The translations under genes were made by a program, and so were the position numbers. Positions 63,529 through 64,000 of a stretch of 64,000 bases of DNA are shown here, in pieces (within the stretch, counting starts at the first letter, position 1; each line of letters begins with the position of its first letter). The notes below the pieces were generated by a model, which did not search any database, had not been told where the DNA came from, and saw only the letters and a program-made list of their open reading frames with translations. The DNA is from Paenibacillus humicus NBRC 102415 (GTDB lineage: Bacteria; Bacillota; Bacilli; Paenibacillales; Paenibacillaceae): positions 62,001 to 126,000 of the forward strand of contig NZ_BIMD01000002.1 in NCBI RefSeq assembly GCF_004000905.1, given 5' to 3'.

Positions 63529-64000
63529 TCTCGACGTAGCCTTGTAGAATTTATTATCAAAAATTGTAAGTCTCCTCTACGAGGTTCACAAATCGATTTT
63601 CTTGTATGGGTGGCTTTGGTATCGCAATTAAATCGAATACAAGGCGTTTAATTCGTTATGGGGTAAGGCTTCTCGCTTTTGCTGTTGTTATCGTTCGGGT
63701 TCGGTTTCGATTACATTACAATAGAAGGAACGCGATTGTTTCATGATGGGAATAGCTATTGGCTATTGTGTTGGTAATGAGCAGCTATTCATGCTGTAGC
63801 ACCCAATAATTTAGTTTCCTTGTTCAAGTTTACGTTGATCTTAAATGTAGTATCGATTTCTAGACCTTCTTGTGCGAGTTTAATTTATATTCAGGAGAAT
63901 TTTCAAGAGAACTGTAATATTAAGTAGCTCCAAACGAGAGGTGGTAATATTAACGATAAATATCAGAAAAAGTGTTACTCCATGCTAGACACACGATCTT
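63529..64000. other. Non-coding end of the window
   Basis: About 470 AT-rich bases without a convincing gene on either strand. A GGGGTAAGG word occurs at 63,659. ATG-type starts near 63,743 are not followed by long frames. The region may hold promoters for genes beyond the window. Confidence 0.5.

Larger units (their letters stand above)
16556..63664 (+). repeat. Dispersed one-stranded GGGGTA(T) words across the element
   Basis: Counted by eye, GGGGTA occurs about 45 times on the + strand of the element, roughly once per kb, against about two occurrences of its complement TACCCC (near 35,295 and 40,535). Examples: 16556, 17390, 18893, 20113, 23313, 34787, 37864, 38644, 43141, 49587, 57190, 63465. 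Inside genes it appears in three frames (GGG GTA, xGG GGT A, xxG GGG TA) and also between genes. One copy (32,985) lies in the IS110. The 15-kb host part shows only one (13,812). Confidence 0.5.
14890..64000 (+). mobile_element. Large inserted element, probably an ICE-like conjugative element (right end not reached)
   Basis: From about 14,890 to the window end base composition shifts from strongly GC-rich to AT-rich, housekeeping genes stop and every supported gene lies on the + strand. Contents fit a conjugative element: FtsK-type ATPase, VirB6-like multi-TM giant protein, many secreted or membrane proteins, DNA methylase, HNH and resolvase-like proteins, an iteron-like array and accessory genes. 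No integrase, relaxase or VirB4 is visible, so they would have to lie beyond 64,000. A large prophage is less likely because no capsid, portal, terminase or tail genes are seen. Confidence 0.75.

Noticed and set aside
14890-64000. Prophage
   Set aside because: No terminase, portal, capsid, tail or lysis genes were found in 49 kb; envelope and FtsK/VirB6-like genes favour a conjugative element.

Overview
The window joins a GC-rich Gram-positive, spore-former chromosome (1 to about 14,890) to a much more AT-rich inserted element (about 14,890 to past 64,000). The host part reads hemD(end)-hemB-hemL-rluA-like-spoVID-[T-box]-valS-folC-murC-SPOR protein-DUF4321-maf. B. subtilis has the same neighbourhood (hemAXCDBL, spoVID, valS, folC, spoIIB, maf), but the high GC content and the Cu-amine-oxidase-N-like stalk domains of the element's secreted proteins suggest a Paenibacillus-type organism. 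This assignment is inferred from gene order and family content only.

The host genes cover haem synthesis, spore coat assembly, valyl-tRNA charging, folate polyglutamylation, cell-wall precursor synthesis and septum/sporulation functions. All lie on the + strand. They are separated by good intrinsic terminators, and valS has a classical T-box leader with its own promoter.

At about 14,890 the sequence changes abruptly inside maf. Host Maf runs to its GEPLDKAG motif. It then continues in frame through a foreign linker into a second, divergent 3' end of maf that carries GEPLDKAG again. This is the expected signature of an element that inserts into maf and brings a replacement 3' end. The other end of the element lies outside the window. 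No integrase, relaxase or VirB4 ATPase was found inside it, so calling it an integrative and conjugative element (ICE) or similar is an inference.

The element's genes are all on +. 15.5-22 kb: small genes, a 1163-aa FtsK/T4CP-like ATPase and a secreted transglutaminase-like protein. 22-29.7 kb: a 1670-aa surface protein and a DNA adenine methylase with a coupled partner. 30.5-34.6 kb: small regulators including a catalytically dead resolvase-like protein, a frameshifted IS110 and an HNH protein. 34.6-35.7 kb: a non-coding region with five 42-bp iteron-like repeats. 35.7-37.6 kb: two genes of a paralogous helix-turn-helix-like family. 37.6-48.6 kb: a membrane and surface module, with two genes behind a duplicated structured leader, two related secreted beta-rich proteins, and a 1725-aa VirB6-like multi-TM protein. 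48.8-51.2 kb: a zinc-ribbon protein and an amidoligase/gamma-glutamylcyclotransferase cassette. 51.4-58.3 kb: CAP-domain, giant LRR/InlB/PEPK and tail-anchored envelope proteins. 58.7-62.4 kb: GNAT, trypsin-like protease, unknown, PLD-EVE nuclease and a coupled small gene, a possible defence locus. 62.5-63.5 kb: two more members of the HTH-like family.

The most unusual signals are the chimeric Maf junction, the phased 42-bp repeat array, a strongly one-stranded GGGGTA motif spread over the whole element and used in all reading frames, the dead resolvase, the four-member paralogous family, the duplicated leader and the amidoligase cassette. Together they suggest a little-described family of conjugative elements with an atypical secretion apparatus.
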